Shown here piece by piece: positions 35,901-49,400 of a stretch of 64,000 nt of DNA. The position numbers and the translations under genes are program-made. Each line of letters starts with the position of its first letter. Positions within the stretch are counted from its first letter, which is position 1. The DNA comes from Bugulina stolonifera. Taxonomy: Eukaryota > Bryozoa > Gymnolaemata > Cheilostomatida > Bugulidae. The stretch is taken from the NCBI GenBank assembly GCA_935421135.1, contig OW285192.1:12293501-12357500 (forward strand), written 5' to 3'. The notes under the pieces are model-generated. The model was not told where the DNA came from. It made no database searches and saw only the letters and a list, made by a program, of their open reading frames with translations.

Positions 35901-38900
35901 GAAAACTGCCTTTCACTAACACCAATTCTAGTAGAGCTGATAAATTTGATGATTACAAATTCAGAGTTTCCAGATATTCTAAAAATAGCACGTGTGACAC
36001 CACTTTTCAAAAAAGGTTCGAAAAGTGACATGTCAAATTATCGTCCTATCTCAATTTTAAGTATAGTCTCAAAAATAGCAGAGAAAGTTTTAGCTCAACA
36101 AATTTGAGATCATCTCGAGCTTCATGATCTTTATTGTGAAAATCAGTTTGGCTTTAGATCTAGTAAAAACACCACTTTAGCGATCAATAAATTTCTCGAG
36201 TTAATTTACAAACGCATGGACAACAGTAATGCAGTCCAGGCTATATTTTTAGATTTTTCCAAAGCATTTGACACTATAAACCATGAAATTCTTTTATCAA
36301 AATTACAATTTTATCATTTTAGTGACTCTGCGATAAATTTAATAAGATCATACCTTTCCAACAGGAGGCAACTTGTAAAAATCGATTCGAACGAATCATC
36401 TTTGAAAAATATTACATTGGGTGTTCCTCAAGGCTCTGCCTTAGGACCTCTTTTATTTTTAATCTACATTAATGATCTTGTCAATGTATCTCCAGCTTTT
36501 AGTTATGTACTCTTTGCAGATGACACTAATTTGATCTGTGACAACCAAATGAATGCGTCTGAAGAGCTTTTAAAAATTGAGCAGTGGTGTATAGCCAACA
36601 AATTAATTATAAATTTTAGTAAGACAATGCAAATTATTTTTAGAAATCCGCAAAAAAAAAATTGATTTTAACAACTTTTTCATTGACAAGCTTGAAGTAG
36701 TGGACAACATCAAATTTCTCGGGATAACTTTAGACGAACATTGTAATTTTGAAAAGCATATTAATAATGTAATCGGGATAACTTTAGACAAACATTGTAA
36801 TTTTGAAAAGCATATTAATAATGTAATTAACAAAATTAGCTTTTTGCTAATGATGTTTCGCTACCTTACAAAATTTCTTAATGAAAAAACTATGTTAAAC
36901 CTTTATTATTCTTTCATTTACCCTCACCTCATATATGGGATTGAGTTTTGGGGTCACGCACCAGAATATCTGATTGCTAAATTGATTATTAGCCAGAAAA
37001 AGGCACTACGAATCATCTCATCTATGCCACCAAATTCACACATTTCAAATAAATTTGCTGAGCTGAAAATCATGCCCATCCCTATGCTCTTTAAATATCG
37101 TCTAGTAATATTCTACAAAAATCATTTTTATCATTCCATCAATTTTTCCGTCAATTTGCATGAAAATTCCCACGCCATGAAAACACGTCAAAAGATTCCT
37201 TTGAAACCCATTAAGGTAAAAACAGAAAAAGGAAAGAGATCTGTATTTTATACTGCTGCGAAACTATTTGGTGAGCTTGCTTGAGACTTCCGGGACCTCC
37301 CCAGTGGAGTCTTCAGGAGTGGGCTGGCGGCTCGCCTTTGGGAGCTTGGCGCGCTGTAGGGTGGATTCCCTTGGGGTCCTGGTGGCCTGGCCGGCCGTCG
37401 GCGTCTTGTAAACCAATGGAACGGGGCTGTCGCAACTCTAGTTTTGAACTATCTGACTAGTCCCTTGTTTTTGGTCGATTTTATATAATTTTATTCGTTT
37501 TATGAAGATTGGATGACAATAAACAAAATAGTAAATGAAAAATAAAAAAAAACCCTAGTGGCTAGCCTCCCTTGGCTAGTCAAGCATTGTTACACTGACA
37601 TTGCATACTTATCCATATTATCCATATTAGCCATATCCATTCATGCATGCTTATACCGCATATAGGCCTACATGTATATAATCAACTGCTATTGCGTGCT
37701 TTACTATTATTACCTGTCAATCAGACTATTGGAATTACAACTTGGTTTTTCCTACATATTGTTAGCAATTATCTTCTCTTGTCTGATTATATTAAAATAT
37801 AGTCTTTTACCATGTACTTTTCAAGGCCGATATCTTGGAATAGGCTCATACTTATATACTTTATGTTTCGGATTATTGTAAGCACTTTTTGTGCCAAGGC
37901 CGACCCTTTTTGTGGCCGACGTCGGGCGGAACCATTCATGTTGTTGCATCAGTTCCGGACCCGATACCTTATCGGCCGGCCGATACCTTATCGGCCTCTT
38001 TTTGCCGGAAGTAGAACTAGTATATAAGACAGCACATTTTCTGTATGAAATCAGTTGTTGATTGCGCTCTAATAAAGCAACATCTCCTAACTCAAACCTA
38101 TAGAGGCTTTCTCTTGTAGGCGGGTAACTCCACCGGCGGATCTATAGATCCATACGGCTCAAGTTTATCCCCATCCTCGTTTAAGCATATCTCTACACCA
38201 CTTCTACGACCTAAGTCGATCCCGGATTCTATATGAATCTAGCGTCGGGCTTAAGATCCTAGAATACCAGATCTTTCATTGCACTCCTCTGGAGTATAAA
38301 GTCTACAAGACCTACGTCGGTCCTGAGCTCTAATGAGTCTCGGCATCGGCCTACATCAGATATACATGTACAATAATAAGAGCACCTAATAACTGTTCAC
38401 TCTTTTATTTAATGAGCAGAAGGTTACTTGGTCGGCCACTACCACCTACCAAGCCCTTCCCATACCAGTGTTCTATCGGTACTCGTATGTAACTATACTC
38501 AGAAACATTACAATATGTAACATGTAACATGTTACATGTTACATTTACATAGCATTATAACATATAACATGTATAGCATGAACCTATCATTTTTCTTTCT
38601 AACTTTATTTAATTCTATAAGGAACTTGTAAATGTGTTGTGCTATAATATTACATGTATGGTAAGTTACTTGAGGGAGATAGAGTCAATTTTTCTTGCAA
38701 ACCTGAATATTCCTTTTTCTTATAATGTAATCGGACCATGGTTATATTAATATATAAATATGTAAGGTTAGTGAATGATAATAAGTACATGAGGAACACA
38801 GTCTATTCTGCTTTTGTAGGGAGAAAGAGTTTATTGTTGCTCAGGCTAATGCAAACGTTCGGAACAGCAGGCGTAACAAGAAGAAGAATAAAAATAAACC

Positions 38901-41862
38901 AGAAGGTAGAGGTGAGCACCCAGCACTAGATGATCATCTTATGCCAAGTATAACATCGAGGACTGACATGGGCAGCCCCAAGAACGTGGGGAGTAGGAGG
39001 TCGAAAAGTGGTGAGTCTACAAAAAGACCTAACGCTATACATGTACTTGTACCTTGTACATGTACAGTGTTATGCTATACATGTACTTGTACCCTGTACA
39101 TGTACAGTGTATAGGCCTATGCTCATGTACTCCTACTTCTATTGCACTGTTTATCAGGATTGCTAGTAATCTACATGTACTGTATATACGTACTTAACCA
39201 CAAATCGTACATAACTACAAATCGGTTAAAACATACATGTGCGCCATAACTGTAGGCTTTGTAGATTATTGCTTAGAATGTAGGTCTATTTAACTGTACG
39301 TCAATTTTAGGGTTTTTACCTACATACCTACCCTCTCTCTCTCTCTCTCTCTCTCTCTTTGCTTACAGTTATCCTTTCTAGTTTCCACTAAACAGTCCAA
39401 TAGAAGAAAAACTATTATGGTCAGTTAGGATCATGGAAACCACTTGTAATAGCCTACTAAACATTCCTTTGGTTTATTGTGACTGCTCAATATATAAATT
39501 ATAATGTATCACTTAGATATTGCAATACCCCACCAAGTAAACCTCACAGAAAATTGTTTACAGTAGGTATCTGTTCTAGCTTTTTGATAAGTACATTCAT
39601 TATTTTAACTTGTTTACATTTTCAAGTTATAACATTAACTCTTCAATAACTCTAAGTACACTGTACATATGTAAGCCTTGGATACACAGGCTTTGTAACG
39701 ATAGTGTATAGTTCTATTGGGGTTGTGTCGATACACAGGCTTTGTAACGATAGTGTATAGTTCTATTGGGGTTGTGTCGATACACAGGCTTTGTAACGAT
39801 AGTGTATAGTTCTATTGGGGTTGTGTCGTGTTCTAAAGCTATTTCAATGCACCTGATCAACTCTTGTGCTACATGTAGGATCAACGTTTGTAAGATGGGG
39901 TAAACCTTCCTGTACAGAGGCAGCCAGCCCAGTCTACTCTGGTAAGTTGATAGCAATATCCAATCACAGGTAGTCTATGTTAATATCTTTGAGAAAACAG
40001 CATTAGCTAACCTGCGATTTTGGATGAATTAGAATTCAGGCTAATTGTCATTGTAACAGTCATAATGAACTCCTAAACAGATAGTTTTCCTATCATGTCA
40101 TAATTTGGCATGGGTCAGCTGTAGACGACTCCTAATTCTAAATTATCTAAATTAGTTCAAGCCCTAGGTAATTAATTATCTACTAGCTACAAATATTGGT
40201 TTCTGTAGCTGCAATCTGTTATTCAGCTTGCTTTCCTTAAATGAAAAGACTGTATTGTAGTGGGTTGTTTGAGACTCTCTGGTGACGTCCCGATATTACT
40301 AGAAGAGCTGTTTATGTTTCACAGGCTATGCTGCTGCTGCATACTCCGCTGCTGGGTATGGTGGAGCCACACAGCTGGAGTGCTTACCTACAGATCCAAC
40401 ATGGCATCCAAACTCAAACACAGATATCATGTCTAAAACTCTGCTCACAACTGCCAAGTTCTCTTTGGGTACGTTCATTAAGAGCAGACAACTTCTGTTC
40501 TTTAGATACATCAATTAAGAGCAGGCAACTTCTGTCACTCTTTTGTTCTAAAGCTCATAATAAACATAATATAAGAAATAGGAAATAGCTACATGTACAT
40601 GCAATATGACTTCTTGCATGAACAGTGCACTTGTTCACTGTTAATTACATTGTAATAATAGTGTACTATAAAATGTAGTTTTTAATAATTTGTGTGAAAA
40701 TTGGTCTAAAAGGTGGCAAAGACTACTAGTATGACAACTGTAATACATGCAATGACTCTATATACTAATAAATACACGGATATGTGCGCTTTTATAGGTG
40801 AACATGTAGGGGTTTTCCCTCCATCAGCGGACAACTCCATAGTTGAATGTGCAGTTTGTTTTACCAGGAAGCCAACTACGGTAAGGTTATGGGTTATCAC
40901 ATGCTGCTACATAACGCTACACACAGAGTATATGCGGCACTTGTGGTTCAGCTAATTTAATTCATTTGGCCTTCCAACCATTTTATACCTTTTACAGTTT
41001 CTTTAAAAAAATATTTGATTATGTTTTGTCTATAATATTTGCTGTATGCAGCATGCATGTATATAAATTTCAAAAATGTATTTTGCATTAGTTGATGATA
41101 CCAGGGTGGACCAACTGTCCCCCTTCTTGGAGGAGAGAATACACAGGCTATCTCATGTCCACACCAGGTAAACACCGTAAATATATACACTTTATGATTT
41201 GGTTGAATACCTTGGCCCTACATGTACATGTACATGTACATGTACATGTACATGTACCTGTGCAATGTGCAATGCACATGCAATATGTTTCCATGGGGCA
41301 GTTAGCAACTACTAGTTTCTATGAGACAATAATAATGCTTCATCTATCCATGATCATAATGGCAGCATTTGTTCATTAACAAAATATTTCTTCAAAAGCA
41401 GCAGCATAGCTTTTCCATATTTATCTGTATTTTAATGTAAATTATTATAACTAAATGAACATAATTTGTAGCTCAGTAACATTAGTATGCAAATTAAAGT
41501 AACATTTACTGGTATTGGTTACTTGGAACATGGTATGTCAGTTAATATCCACAAAGGTAAACTCTACATACATAATTTTATACATTGTACATAGTACATA
41601 GATCATGTTTATACATAATTATGTGATATGTAATATATACGTTTATTAATATCACACAGGGGTAGCATCAGAGTTCTATTTCTCCTCAAGTAACTACTGT
41701 GTAGACAGAAATCCTGACACGTATTTTACTGGGCATAATGATACCAATGGCCTAAGGCTAACATTCGTACAAGCTGGTCTCTGCTTCCAAAGATCAGCAC
41801 CATGTACTGAATACAGGAAGAAGAAGAGAATTAGCTGTGCTGTCTGCTCAAAGCTCAGATAG
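32995..41862 (+). CDS. SC-C: type II membrane protein with C4-like domain
   Basis: Exons 32995-33192, 35007-35119, 38820-39010, 39879-39941, 40325-40468, 40798-40880, 41092-41167, 41660-41862; 1,071 nt, 356 aa. Tail MASERKAR, membrane helix about residues 16-31, then YEIQNLKLQIRHLQSKVESL, a clear heptad coiled coil. Exon 2 was found by phase (0 to 2): it reads HGLSLTRSTRSMTNEEIRN, with R-S-T-R matching the minimal R-x-x-R site; NEEIR echoes SEEIR in SC-A. Exon 3 is a very basic stalk (RRNKKKNKNK). Domain: TFVRWGK, YGGATQLEC, CAVC, GYLMSTPG, NYCVD, final CAVC. NDT in exon 8 is an N-glycosylation site. Intron 2 (3.7 kb) contains satellite, LINE and LTR, yet all splice phases remain correct. Confidence 0.86.
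35255..35387. repeat. 21-bp AT-rich satellite flanking the LINE
   Basis: About six copies of a 21-bp unit built from ATGTAATATGTAACATATAAT. Related ATGTAAC/ACATGTAAC sequence resumes at 38513-38575, so the LINE and LTR block looks inserted within it. Confidence 0.8.
35388..37553 (+). mobile_element. 5'-truncated non-LTR retrotransposon (CR1/Jockey-like LINE)
   Basis: Reading frames at 35388-35792, 35853-36107, 36216-36665 and 36700-37284 together give the endonuclease-RT linker, then the fingers/palm (SNYRPISILS), DFSKAFDTINH, GVPQGSALGPLLFLIYIND and the catalytic FADD box, then a thumb-like tail. The frames are broken by stops and frameshifts, and the endonuclease end is missing, so it is dead. 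The thumb carries an exact in-frame 54-bp duplication (36721-36774, 36775-36828). A GC-rich 3' tail ends in AATAAACAAAATAG and an A-run near 37553. It sits in SC-C intron 2, same strand. Confidence 0.88.
37588..38512 (+). mobile_element. Related LTR (about 925 bp), left edge uncertain
   Basis: A TATA box TATATAA at 38021 and AATAAA at 38071-38076, 50 bases on, with the same ending as family L1 (CAGAAACATTACA against CAGAAACCATTACA). The beginning TGTTACACTG at 37588 is the best TG start, but no matching target duplication is seen, so the left edge could lie further right. GC-rich GGCCGA/TCGGCC motifs are shared with the other LTRs. Plus orientation, intron 2 of SC-C. Confidence 0.55.
39046..39120 (+). 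repeat. Two copies of a TACATGTAC-rich segment
   Basis: GCTATACATGTACTTGTACC is repeated about 40 bases later with the same flanks, together with the palindrome TACATGTA that recurs throughout the window. Confidence 0.75.
39331..39358 (+). repeat. CT dinucleotide microsatellite
   Basis: About 13 uninterrupted CT units in SC-C intron 3. Confidence 0.95.
39681..39827 (+). repeat. Three exact copies of a 49-bp unit
   Basis: The unit starts GATACACAGGCTTTGTAACG and repeats three times without change, ending about 50 bases before exon 4 of SC-C. The identity implies a recent expansion. Confidence 0.95.
41219..41260 (+). repeat. ACATGT hexanucleotide repeat
   Basis: Six to seven tandem copies of the self-complementary hexamer, so the block is itself a palindrome. 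Confidence 0.95.
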
Positions 41863-43443
41863 CCTGCGGTCAATAGCACCTGCCAAGGAGAATGACACCT
41901 GCCACCAGAGGTAGAGCGGGAAAACATTACAGTTCGATAATATAGCTTTTACTGTGGCATATTTTTTGTAGTAAATTTGTCAAGAATCAAGTATTATTAC
42001 ACAATATATTTAGATGCATTATCCGCCAATGCTAATAGGTTTACTTACTGGTGTTCCCTGCCAATCTAAATCAAATTTGTAACCATGTTAACACCAGACT
42101 TATTAGCTACTAATCAGCTGCAGCATGGGTCATGTGACTAGAGTATTAGCGACTTGACTGTAGAGCACCTGCCAGTACCTTACCATTTATCAGTTAGGCA
42201 TGTCTATTTGACTACAATTGTATTACTTTTTACAAATAGGACACGGTTAGCCTGCAATACTGTACAATAATCATGTACTATATAATTAAACAAACATAAA
42301 TATTTTAGGTCGCAATATTTTATCCTTATTTTTCCTAAGTGATATATTTGGGAAACAATCTTGTGCGATGCTCCCTCTATATTTACATGACTATTCTGGT
42401 AGAATCTCAGGGGAGATAATATTAAATCACTGTATAACGTGTTGTTTAGGACATAAATTTAATATCATAATTGCTACACATATGTTGTGTGCTCTATTTC
42501 ATCTCTTAATTGTTTTAAAATATAAGTGTGTTTACCACACTCTGGTTGACTGAATCCTTCTTGCATGATAACTTCCAAAATGTAAGAGTTATCCTCTATT
42601 TCACAGTCTTATATGAAGAGAGTGGAAGGCTGTGCCTAATGCTGATACTTCTCCTGTTTACTTTGAAAGTTGTACATGTGTTTGAAATTATCTCCCCCCT
42701 GATGCCTCTGAATCATATTATCCGTGCACAGTTGAAGCTAAACTACGCAGGAAGCTGTGGGCTGTAGTAGACCAATCCCATTGTTTGTTGGCCTGTCTCC
42801 ATGGGCTGGGTGTAGTTCTAGCCCATTGGTGGCCTAGATTAGTATTCAGCCAATAAAGCTGACTCATTTTTATTAAATTGTATTATTAAAATCATTGTAT
42901 TTTATATTAACCTATTACAACAGGGTTCCATGATGCTGGTGACTAAACATGTTGGTCTTTGCCTAGGAGAGCAAAATTAATAGTACACCTTTTCTTCATA
43001 GAACGAGGCTCCATCACCCGCACCTTTAGGTATGCATAGCTGAAGGGGTCAGTCGTGTGTCTTATATTTTGTGTATTGTGCCATAATTCAGCGAGACAAA
43101 CCATGTTGGAATCCCCATCACAAGTACAAAAAGGCAAAAGAAGAATCTACCTGGTAGTATAGATAGTTTAGGGTTATACATCATCATGTAGTGAATTTAT
43201 GACTTCATTGTTGGTGTAAGCTAATCCCTAGGATTAACTCAATGATGCGAAAAGATGCTAAGGTTTAGTTAGAGATCTTCTTTTTATAATAATATACATG
43301 TAGTAAGTGTTGAGACTGGAGTATCAATATAGTGATTGATGTGTTCCTTTCTCACCCAACCCAGACCTATAGATGAGGAAGTAGAGAGCTCTTCAGGACT
43401 CTGAGTAGTGAAGGGTTCAGGTTCCACCAGAAAGGAGAAAAAC
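41863..43443. other. SC-C/SC-D spacer
   Basis: No gene seen. 42790-42885 is the second copy of the segment at 29144. A weak TATA-like TTTTTATAATAAT lies at about 43281. A polyadenylation-type AATAAA occurs at about 42855. Confidence 0.45.
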
Positions 43444-46400
43444 ATGGGAGGTGCAGACGACAGGGATAGAAATATTAAGGTCTTGTTTTCAGTGATTGTT
43501 ATATTTTATATATGTCTAAATGTGTACGAGGCATGCATTACACGAGGGGAAATCAGAAATATGAAGCTAATGATCTCTAAACTGCAGAGTCAAGTATCAA
43601 ACACAGATCTCTGTAAACACACCCAGGTACGTTAGACATTGCAACCATTTGGGCTACTCTTTGTACAGCAGGAGCTGTGTTATGACACTGGTCATTGACA
43701 TTCATCTATTACTGTATATTATTTATAGTACATAAATATGCCTATATCATCTATATATACATGTACTTCTAGCTATCTTGCATTAGTTGGTTCACTAAAG
43801 ATACTTCAGTCTACACCTGGAGTTATTTGATGGACTGGAAACAAGTATTGGCGAAATTTTGTGTGATGTTACCGAAATTGTTATGACTTAGCATTCGAAC
43901 ACGCATTTGCACCATGAAATTTGACGGAATTTTGCTAGTATTTTCTACATGTATAGTGTGGTCTATGAATTTGACATGAACCCTAACTATTGATAGAATG
44001 TGAGATATGGGGGACTGTAAAACTTGAGCGCAGTGCAACCTCCGACTTAGAACAAAGGTTATATTAAAAAAATAGTTAGAAATCTCGTTCGTATGACATA
44101 CGTCATGTAAGTAGCCTGGGAGCCTCACCAACTACATGTTGTAATATGGCAATATTTACTGTATAACGCTGCTGTGACTTTGACCTGTTCGTTTCTGTAG
44201 ACAAACATGCAGAGAGCTAAACGATCTCCAAACAACTGGCTTGATCCCTTCAACTTTGATAGATTACTTGAAGAATCACCATTCTTACAAGGAAGACAAG
44301 AGGACCAATCAACTGAGAGGGATTCCGATAAAAGGTGCATATTATGATACGATACGATACGATGCAATACGATACGATGCGATGCAATACGATATGATAT
44401 GATACGATCTGATGCGATATGATATGATATTGTAATGGTTTCTGGTATTTCGTGCGGTCGTCCTTGGACGACTACCGACTCAGAATTGAAGTGCCTATGA
44501 GTGGTGCTAGGCCTTTTCATTACATGAAAGATCGAGCGGTCTCAGTAGTCCAATAACTACCAGAGACGGCCCATCTGGTCCCAAGTCTGACCTTCAGACT
44601 ATACCTTGAAAGAGAGTGATCCGACCTAGTAGGCGGTTCGCTAAGCGAATGACCTGACAAAAGGAAGTGAAAGTCTCTGTATCAAGCATAGATGTGTCTT
44701 TATTGAAAGCCAAGTGAAGACTGAGACAGCGAATGATAAAACATGGCCCTTTATATAGTATAAGGACTTCCGCTCGACGTAGTGTCGGGAAAAGACGACA
44801 TAAGGTCGTTCGGAAGTTGCGCAACAACATGGCCGCCGGAAGTCCGACGGCCGACCCAAAATAGGTCGAGTTATACAAAAGCTGCTTATAATCATCCTAT
44901 TCATGTACAAAATGAATATCAAGGGATTCTGAGAGGTCGGGCCTCTTCACATGGGTATAAAAGGTACCAAAAGACTTAGTAATTATCATACAAGTATATA
45001 CAACGACATAGTAGTTAAGCAATGTAGAATGCAAGCAGGTATATACATATAAGCACACACAATAATGAGTGTCAGGTGATAAGAGACGACTGTGCGTACC
45101 ATCACAATATGATATGATATGATATGATATGATATGATATGATATGGCATGATATGGTATGATATGGTATGATATGGTATGATAATTATGATATGATATG
45201 ATATGATATGATATGATATGATATGATATGATATGATATGATATGATATGATATGATATGATATGATATGATATGATATGTACTGCCTAAGACACAACAC
45301 CTCATGTAGGTTACCACATTGAGCTATGTGCTTGAATATGAAAAGTGTATTTATGTTCTTCTGTGATTTAATGACAGAGTGAACTCAGGAGCTCGTAACA
45401 CAGGAAATAGTCGTAGAAGAGCACAAGACGCTGACAATAGGTTGCTACGAAGGCAGACTACTGAGAAAAGTCCGGCAGAAAAACATGTGAGAAGTTCTAT
45501 TGGCTACCCAGATATTTCTCTTTCTCCTTCATTCTCTACTCCCATACAAACATCCAGTATGAGCTTTTCTCCCAGTACAATCGAAGAGGAGATGACTACG
45601 ACTGAACAATCAACAACGTCAACCACTACAATGTCTACAGGGCATAAGCTGGGGCGTCGACGAAAAGCAGGAAATTCTAAAGGTTAGTACATTTTTTGAC
45701 AGCATAACGTAAAACGTATTGCTCCTCAGACTCATTATACATACTCAAATTTTATAAGTTCCATTCATTCCAGTCATCTGTTTTAGCTGGATCCACATTC
45801 ATAAGATGGGGAAAGTCTGGTTGCCCGGACCAAACTGTCTACTCCGGTAAGGAACTAGGCTTTAGACATGGTATGATATCTTTACAAAGTGCTCATACAA
45901 TACACAGTACGTACATATAATTACATTATATTGGGCTTTCCAGTAAATAAACTTACACTAATAATGGTAAGTATGTAAAGATATGCAGTGCATGCATGTA
46001 TTAATATTCAAGTGTACAAACAAGGTCTACTATTATCATGTGCATGTATATAGTATTTCATCTACTCTGCACTATCTTATAAATTGCATTCTATACTAGG
46101 CTATGCTGCCGCTGCTATTCCTGCTCCAGGGTTTGGAGGATCAACAGAACTGGAGTGTTTACCATCTGAGCCAACCTGGAATGCGAACTCTTCTTCACCT
46201 ACACTCTCTAAGACCCTCATCACTCCTGCAACGTTCCAGTTTGGTATTGGTGAGATACGACAAACCTAAATTCTTTTATAACTCACGCAACTGAATGCAC
46301 ACTGCCATATATTCAAATTATAAAATCATATACATGCAGTTCGAGCAGTTCACCAAGTGTCTCTGATTTTACTGGAAACTCCCTGACTTTTAGCTCAAAT

Positions 46401-49400
46401 TTTAGTACCCCACCAAAAGTGGGCACCGCTAACCCAAATGCAGAATCTGACTGATTTTCATTATTGGAACTTGGCAAGCCTGAGCAACGTTATTATAATT
46501 TGTAATTAAAATGCTATTAATTATTGGAATTTTTGTAGGGGTTGACAGAGGAAGATTCCAGAGTGAGTCAGATAGCTCCATTATACCATGTGCTGTTTGC
46601 TACACCACACGCCCAACCGTATGTACTTTTTCTTTCTCACTGTCTATATTATTCTTTCCAGTATTTTATCTTTTTCTCCAATATTGTAACACAGGGCATT
46701 TTCAACTACATTAGTAGCAGGATATTATACAACTTCATGTAGTTGTTATAATAGATAGTCTGAGTTCTAACTGGAAGCTCTGCCTAAAGTAGGGGTGGGG
46801 TCATTGGTGAATGAATTATGTAGTTTAGGACTTTAGCTGAGGATAATGATTTGATTCTTGACTCAGCTTCCACAGTAATCCCAAACACCAGTCTTGGAGT
46901 GGGGTAGAACACAGGTTAAAGGTAATGTTGCAGAAAAGTGAAGGAAAATACAATTAATCTGACCAAAGTTTAATAGGATAGAGTCATAGATATAATATAA
47001 AGACTAGATAGGACACCCTGTGTTAATGCTCCAATGCTCTTTGTCCTACTAAATTATGGAAAATCCCCACGACGTAACGTAATCTCACCATGATACTTGT
47101 AGCCTACAATCATGATTCACACTATATATTATAATGGTGTACTGCAGCATAAACTAGCACCACTTTGGTTTAAATCAAGCCCTGCTGCCATAATATCTGT
47201 ATCCTGGCAAATTGATGTCTGCATAGCACATTACCACATAACAAGCTATCAAATGGTACTAAACACTACCTATTTACCCTGTCTAAAAGGGCTAAAAAGT
47301 GCTAATGTAAACCTACTACATGCATGTTTCAATAGAGCACTGCACAGTAATTAGGCTGCTTTAATTATAAAACTGTTTCCAAAGTCCTTGTGTTTTGACA
47401 TACATGTGTTAATGTTCTGCAAATTTATTACCATGAAAAAGTCTGTCAAGTGAGGCTAATGTTCATTGCCACCTCCCCAAAAGTAATTAATTTGTTCACA
47501 TATTTGAAATTATATTTGTGCTAAGTATAAAAATTGGAGCTGCATGCTGTTTTGCCAATAGCTAAACATGTGCTGACCATGTTAAAGTATATCTAAGTGC
47601 CACAGGATAATTACAGACCTATCAAGTGAGGATAAAAGTATTATGATATTTTTAAAAGCAATAATCATGCTGTGCATGCAGTGTGAGTAACATAGCTTAG
47701 CTTATTGACACTGCATTATAATAAAATATTGTGGCATGGTTTGAACATGTCATATCAGCCCATGGATATAAAATAATACTGCCCATGCTCACAGCAGGCA
47801 GCCTTACAGGGTGTAGATACTCCACACTCCAGTGATGTTTCACTTTGCATTTAGCTTTTACACATACATGACATATAGTCTATATGTTCTACCTATTAGA
47901 AAGTTTGTTAGGTCTTGGGAGACTATGTAGGATTTGCTAGATTTTGAACCATGGATTAGCAAGATTATGAGTCAGCATCAACATCTACTACAAAGGTAAT
48001 AACATTTAAAACTTGGAAATCACCTGCAATGCTGTAATGCAACCCCAACCCTATTGTTACTGAACTCTGCCAGGTTGCTGAGAAATCTATCAGACATATA
48101 TTGCAAGCTGAAGGAATGTGTAAGCTAATATATAAGAAAACTGTTATCAGAACGCTCTCCTATGCTGCCACATTAACATTATTTTTATAATCGAATTGTT
48201 GGAGAAACTAATAATTATTACATTGCTGGAGAACATAAACATTGTTTTGCTATTATCTGTGGCACTTACATTTGTAGATATACTGTAACATGGTCAGCAC
48301 ATGTTTAGCTATTGGCAAAACAGCATGCAGCTCCAATTTTTATACTTAGCACAAATATAATTTCAAATATGTGAACAAATTGATTACTTTTGGAAAGGTG
48401 GCAATGAACATTAGCCTCACTTGACAGACTTTTTCATGGTAATAAATTTGCAGAACATTAATACATGTATGTCAAAACACAAGGACTTTGGAAACAGTTT
48501 TATAATTAAAGCAGCCTAATTACTGTGCAGTGCTCTATTGAAACATGCATGTAGTAGGTTTACATTAGCACTTTTTAGCCCTTTTAGACAGGGTAAATAG
48601 GTAGTGTTTAGTACCATTTGATAGCTTGTTATGTGGTAATGTGCTATGCAGACATCAATTTGCCAGGATACATATATTATGGCAGCAGGGCTTGATTTAA
48701 ACCAAAGTGGTGCTAGTTTATGCTGCAGTACACCATTATAATATATAGTGTGAATCATGATTGTAGGCTACAAGTATCATGGTGAGATTACGTTACGTCG
48801 TGGGGATTTTCCATAATTTAGTAGGACAAAGAGCATTGGAGCATTAACACAGGGTGTCCTATCTAGTGCTTATATTATATCTATGGATAGAGTAGACAAC
48901 TCTAATATGAAAAAAATTGTTGCGATTGGTTTTTCTAATCTATTCAGCTATTGGTCAGTATACTGTCGAGTGGTGGTTTGTGATTGGCTCTATTTGCTGT
49001 AAAACATTATGTTTAGTTTTTAATTATGGCAATTGGCTAATGGGTGAAATTGTCTACCTCGCTTTTCCTCGTAGCAATAAGTATTATTATTGTTCTCAAA
49101 GCTTCACCTTGCTACAAGGTAGGAGGAGGGGAATATTCGCTTTAGAATGTTATTACCATATTGATAGTCAGTCAGCAGTATGATAACTGACTAAATAGGT
49201 CATATAGATAATATAGGTCAGATGCTATGTTGTAGCTTATGATCCCTGGGTCTGTGGAGTGTCCCGACTCATGGAAGAGAGAATATTTTGGTTACTTGAT
49301 GTCTACACCAGGTAAACTAATATTAATTATTATCTTCATCAAAGAGTTACTAAGATTGTTTTAATATCACTCATTCTTGGCTTTAAATATTTTATATGTT

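Noticed and set aside
44986..45300. Minus-strand frame of HIISY repeats
   Set aside because: Read-through of the GATAT satellite.
47112..48758. Identical 80-codon frames on opposite strands
   Set aside because: Mirror images inside the arms of the foldback transposon; no conserved protein features.
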